Of a DNA stretch of 14,660 nt, positions 14,301 to 14,660 are shown in pieces. The stretch is from Oscillospiraceae bacterium UBA6370 (GTDB lineage: Bacteria > Bacillota > Clostridia > Oscillospirales > Oscillospiraceae): contig DJRC01000060.1 in assembly GCA_002437735.1 (NCBI GenBank), forward strand, positions 13,963-28,622. The letters are read 5' to 3'. The translations under genes were made by a program, and so were the position numbers. A model generated the notes under the pieces. The model made no database searches. It was not told the DNA's origin and saw only the letters and a list, made by a program, of their open reading frames with translations. Position 1 is the first letter of the stretch. Each line of letters starts with the position of its first letter.

Positions 14301-14361
14301 GCAGCATGACCGCGGACAGTAGCCATGCCGACAGTCTCTGAACGAATGTGCTCTTCTTCAT
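11356..14361 (-). CDS. Secreted S-layer-homology (SLH) domain surface protein, 1001 aa
   Basis: The ATG complementary to 14359-14361 follows AGGAGG at 7-nt spacing. Residues 1-28 form a Sec signal peptide (MKKS start, hydrophobic core, ending PATA). Three SLH domains follow at about 29-75, 86-135 and 146-195, each with the TRAE motif, expected to bind secondary cell-wall polymer and anchor the protein. Residues 210-400 look like a beta-solenoid of short Val/Leu-rich strands. A Gly/Ser-rich linker (about 405-421) leads to an Ig-like domain (425-514), a helical FIVAR-like segment (515-615), and about 385 further residues, mostly beta-rich and probably more Ig-like modules, ending in a Trp/Cys/Gly-rich domain. 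No catalytic motif is recognised, so adhesion or S-layer structure is the likely role. GC content falls in the helical segment. No clear promoter is seen directly upstream; a readthrough from the gene to the right is possible. Confidence 0.88.
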   Translation of the reverse strand: MKKSTFVQRLSAWLLSAVMLLSAVPATATFSDTSGHWAAETLSAWQDDGLIDGYGDGSFRPNGTVTRAEFVKLMNRTLGFTVESAISFSDVMERDWFYAEVAKAAAAGYAQGSGGMFCPNQPVTRAEAAAMLARALDLAANEERTDAFADAASIPAWAKGSVGAAAEAGYMNGYPDGTFGALGSITRAEAVVTLDRVRKSVQETVIEKAGTTLENQTVAGDLIIAESVGEGNVTLKNVTVLGSVIVKGGGANSVYLDGVRVSGVVRLQKEGVHLRLMGDTALERVEIGLPCRLTQDSTFKGALGTLVIDLEKTSDQNIRIEVPAKLVELLSRANVALNADVETLRIDKDAEGAQLDIKHGASVGKLSIDARVALTGSGLVISLVVSASGVTVSGTLTVKETETEGGAKTPTVSGGSSGGGVTLKEITGIAAIAAVNVDYGTNSSAALAELPTEITLNVKDGSTVKAAAAGWSWADGANYSSTTAGNYTATTTFTVPSGCTYNGTLIASVTVTVKALDKGAFEAALAVAEAKLREFTVETDVTKATNPDTIYVLPGETEENAVTNGVKFILAGNAEYTALKAAIDRAKAAQTFASQAECNSLTTELTTAAANADELTALTGAAYTNAYIKTQIKSWLDSEKTTQTEWAISDAAWPLKYGQGTYTLPEKTNEMQLSANTRGEVALAWTITATGWADNLEIVTGSETDVKGVRVIKSPDAPMEITFKVSAAYNGTNYGEIGTYTATVGAPISLSENKASAPRFASGPNATGKIYINLNGVAAITAVDASKISIRGWTSIDGAAHQINGPKITGGMPSTYGVCLDASLSSGQLARAQSISGDSTTEPPMHETGKVTVTISEGALKLDESKGWYFPDEGLTQNVDIWVCNPQLGVNTQTGKDPAHRNISVRTKYVGDAPVHVAYTRTNSAPDESNPASDSNVRILKTLSSAQAAPNADGEKIYSVNDVGGFGETGTYYIWCRAWEGCGGAWLNTGEYFTVGGQSTQ

Positions 14362-14409
14362 AGATGATCCTCCTATTGATCGAGTGTTTGAAAAAAGAGA
14401 ATGTCTGCA

Positions 14410-14445
14410 CCCTCCGCAGGAGGGAGCAAGGGGATATCCCCTTGC
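14410..14445 (-). repeat. Tandem palindromes upstream of the SLH gene
   Basis: CCCTCC/GGAGGG (14410-14415 and 14419-14424, loop GCA) is followed directly by a perfect 20-nt palindrome at 14426-14445 (GCAAGGGGAT and its complement). No T-run follows the palindrome in the transcribed direction, so a terminator is not supported; an mRNA-processing hairpin, operator or dispersed repeat are alternatives. Confidence 0.55.
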
Positions 14446-14451
14446 CAAAAT

Positions 14452-14660
14452 TTATTTTTCCGTTAGGGCGTCGAAGCCATCTTCTGCCTGCCGGATTGTC
14501 TTTTGGATGATGTCTGCCGCCATCGTGTGCAGGTCGAGCGCCAGCACCTGCGCTGTGACGGCCCGCCGCTTCCTCAGCGAAATGTCGTAGAGCTTGAGCG
14601 CACAGTCCAGAAAGCGGGCGGTCTCGGCTTCGGCAGTAAAGTAGAGGTCGCACGGCACCG
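14452..14660 (-). CDS. C-terminal part of an unidentified protein (5' end outside window)
   Basis: The last 69 codons of an open frame that continues off the right edge, ending at TAA complementary to 14452-14454. A GTG at 14656-14658 could be a start, but no SD can be checked. The visible sequence is charged and Ala/Leu-rich, predicted mainly helical (ALKLYDISLRKRR, then VLALDLHTMAADIIQK), with no cysteine-rich or membrane segment. I do not recognise a family. It is 90 nt upstream of the SLH gene on the same strand and could be co-transcribed with it. Confidence 0.55.
   Translation of the reverse strand, partial: VPCDLYFTAEAETARFLDCALKLYDISLRKRRAVTAQVLALDLHTMAADIIQKTIRQAEDGFDALTEK

Noticed and set aside
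13285..14322. 345-aa open frame antisense to the SLH gene
   Set aside because: Reverse-frame shadow of a GC-rich coding region with no recognisable domain.

Overview
The window looks like chromosome from a GC-rich, spore-forming Gram-positive anaerobe of the Clostridia, most likely Oscillospiraceae (the family assignment is inference). The support is an alpha/beta-type small acid-soluble spore protein, a Spo0A-type regulator, an S-layer-homology (SLH) surface protein, AGGAGG-type ribosome binding sites, sigma-A-like promoters, a ferredoxin-domain aldo/keto reductase, and the clostridial NifU-like Fe-S scaffold variant at the left edge. I see no phage, transposon, CRISPR, tRNA or rRNA signature.

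Layout. 1-260 (-): 5' part of a NifU-like Fe-S scaffold gene with its own promoter. 478-853 (+): a promoter, an unrecognised 81-aa Cys-containing membrane peptide gene, and an intrinsic terminator. 900-5805 (+): a complete five-gene branched-chain-amino-acid-type ABC importer, livJ-livH-livM-livG-livF, with tandem hairpins between livJ and livH. 5879-6790 (+): a CorA-family divalent cation transporter with its own promoter, ending at a terminator shared with the convergent SASP gene (6846-7043, -). 7257-8369 (+): aldo/keto reductase with two C-terminal [4Fe-4S] motifs, convergent with a Spo0A-like gene (8381-9115, -); a hairpin across the AKR stop codon probably terminates both. 9310-10639 (-): rimM-trmD, a two-gene tRNA/ribosome maturation operon with overlapping ends. 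10792-11217 (+): an Rrf2/IscR-type regulator with three clustered cysteines, divergent from rimM. 11356-14361 (-): a 1001-aa secreted SLH protein. 14452-14660 (-): 3' end of an unidentified gene.

How the parts work together. The liv genes form a full uptake system: lipoprotein receptor, two permeases and two ATPases. The only convincing promoter upstream of livJ lies before the 81-aa ORF and its terminator, so the operon may be expressed by regulated or partial readthrough. The Spo0A-like gene carries three near-consensus 0A boxes at or just upstream of its promoter, suggesting autoregulation. The remaining units are mostly single-gene transcription units with clear promoters and terminators.

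Most of the window is recognisable core or common accessory content. The points most worth a second look are the 81-aa peptide and liv leader arrangement, the Spo0A variant with its 0A-box cluster, a dyad around the corA promoter and SD, and the mosaic SLH protein. I do not see clear evidence for a wholly new multi-gene system.
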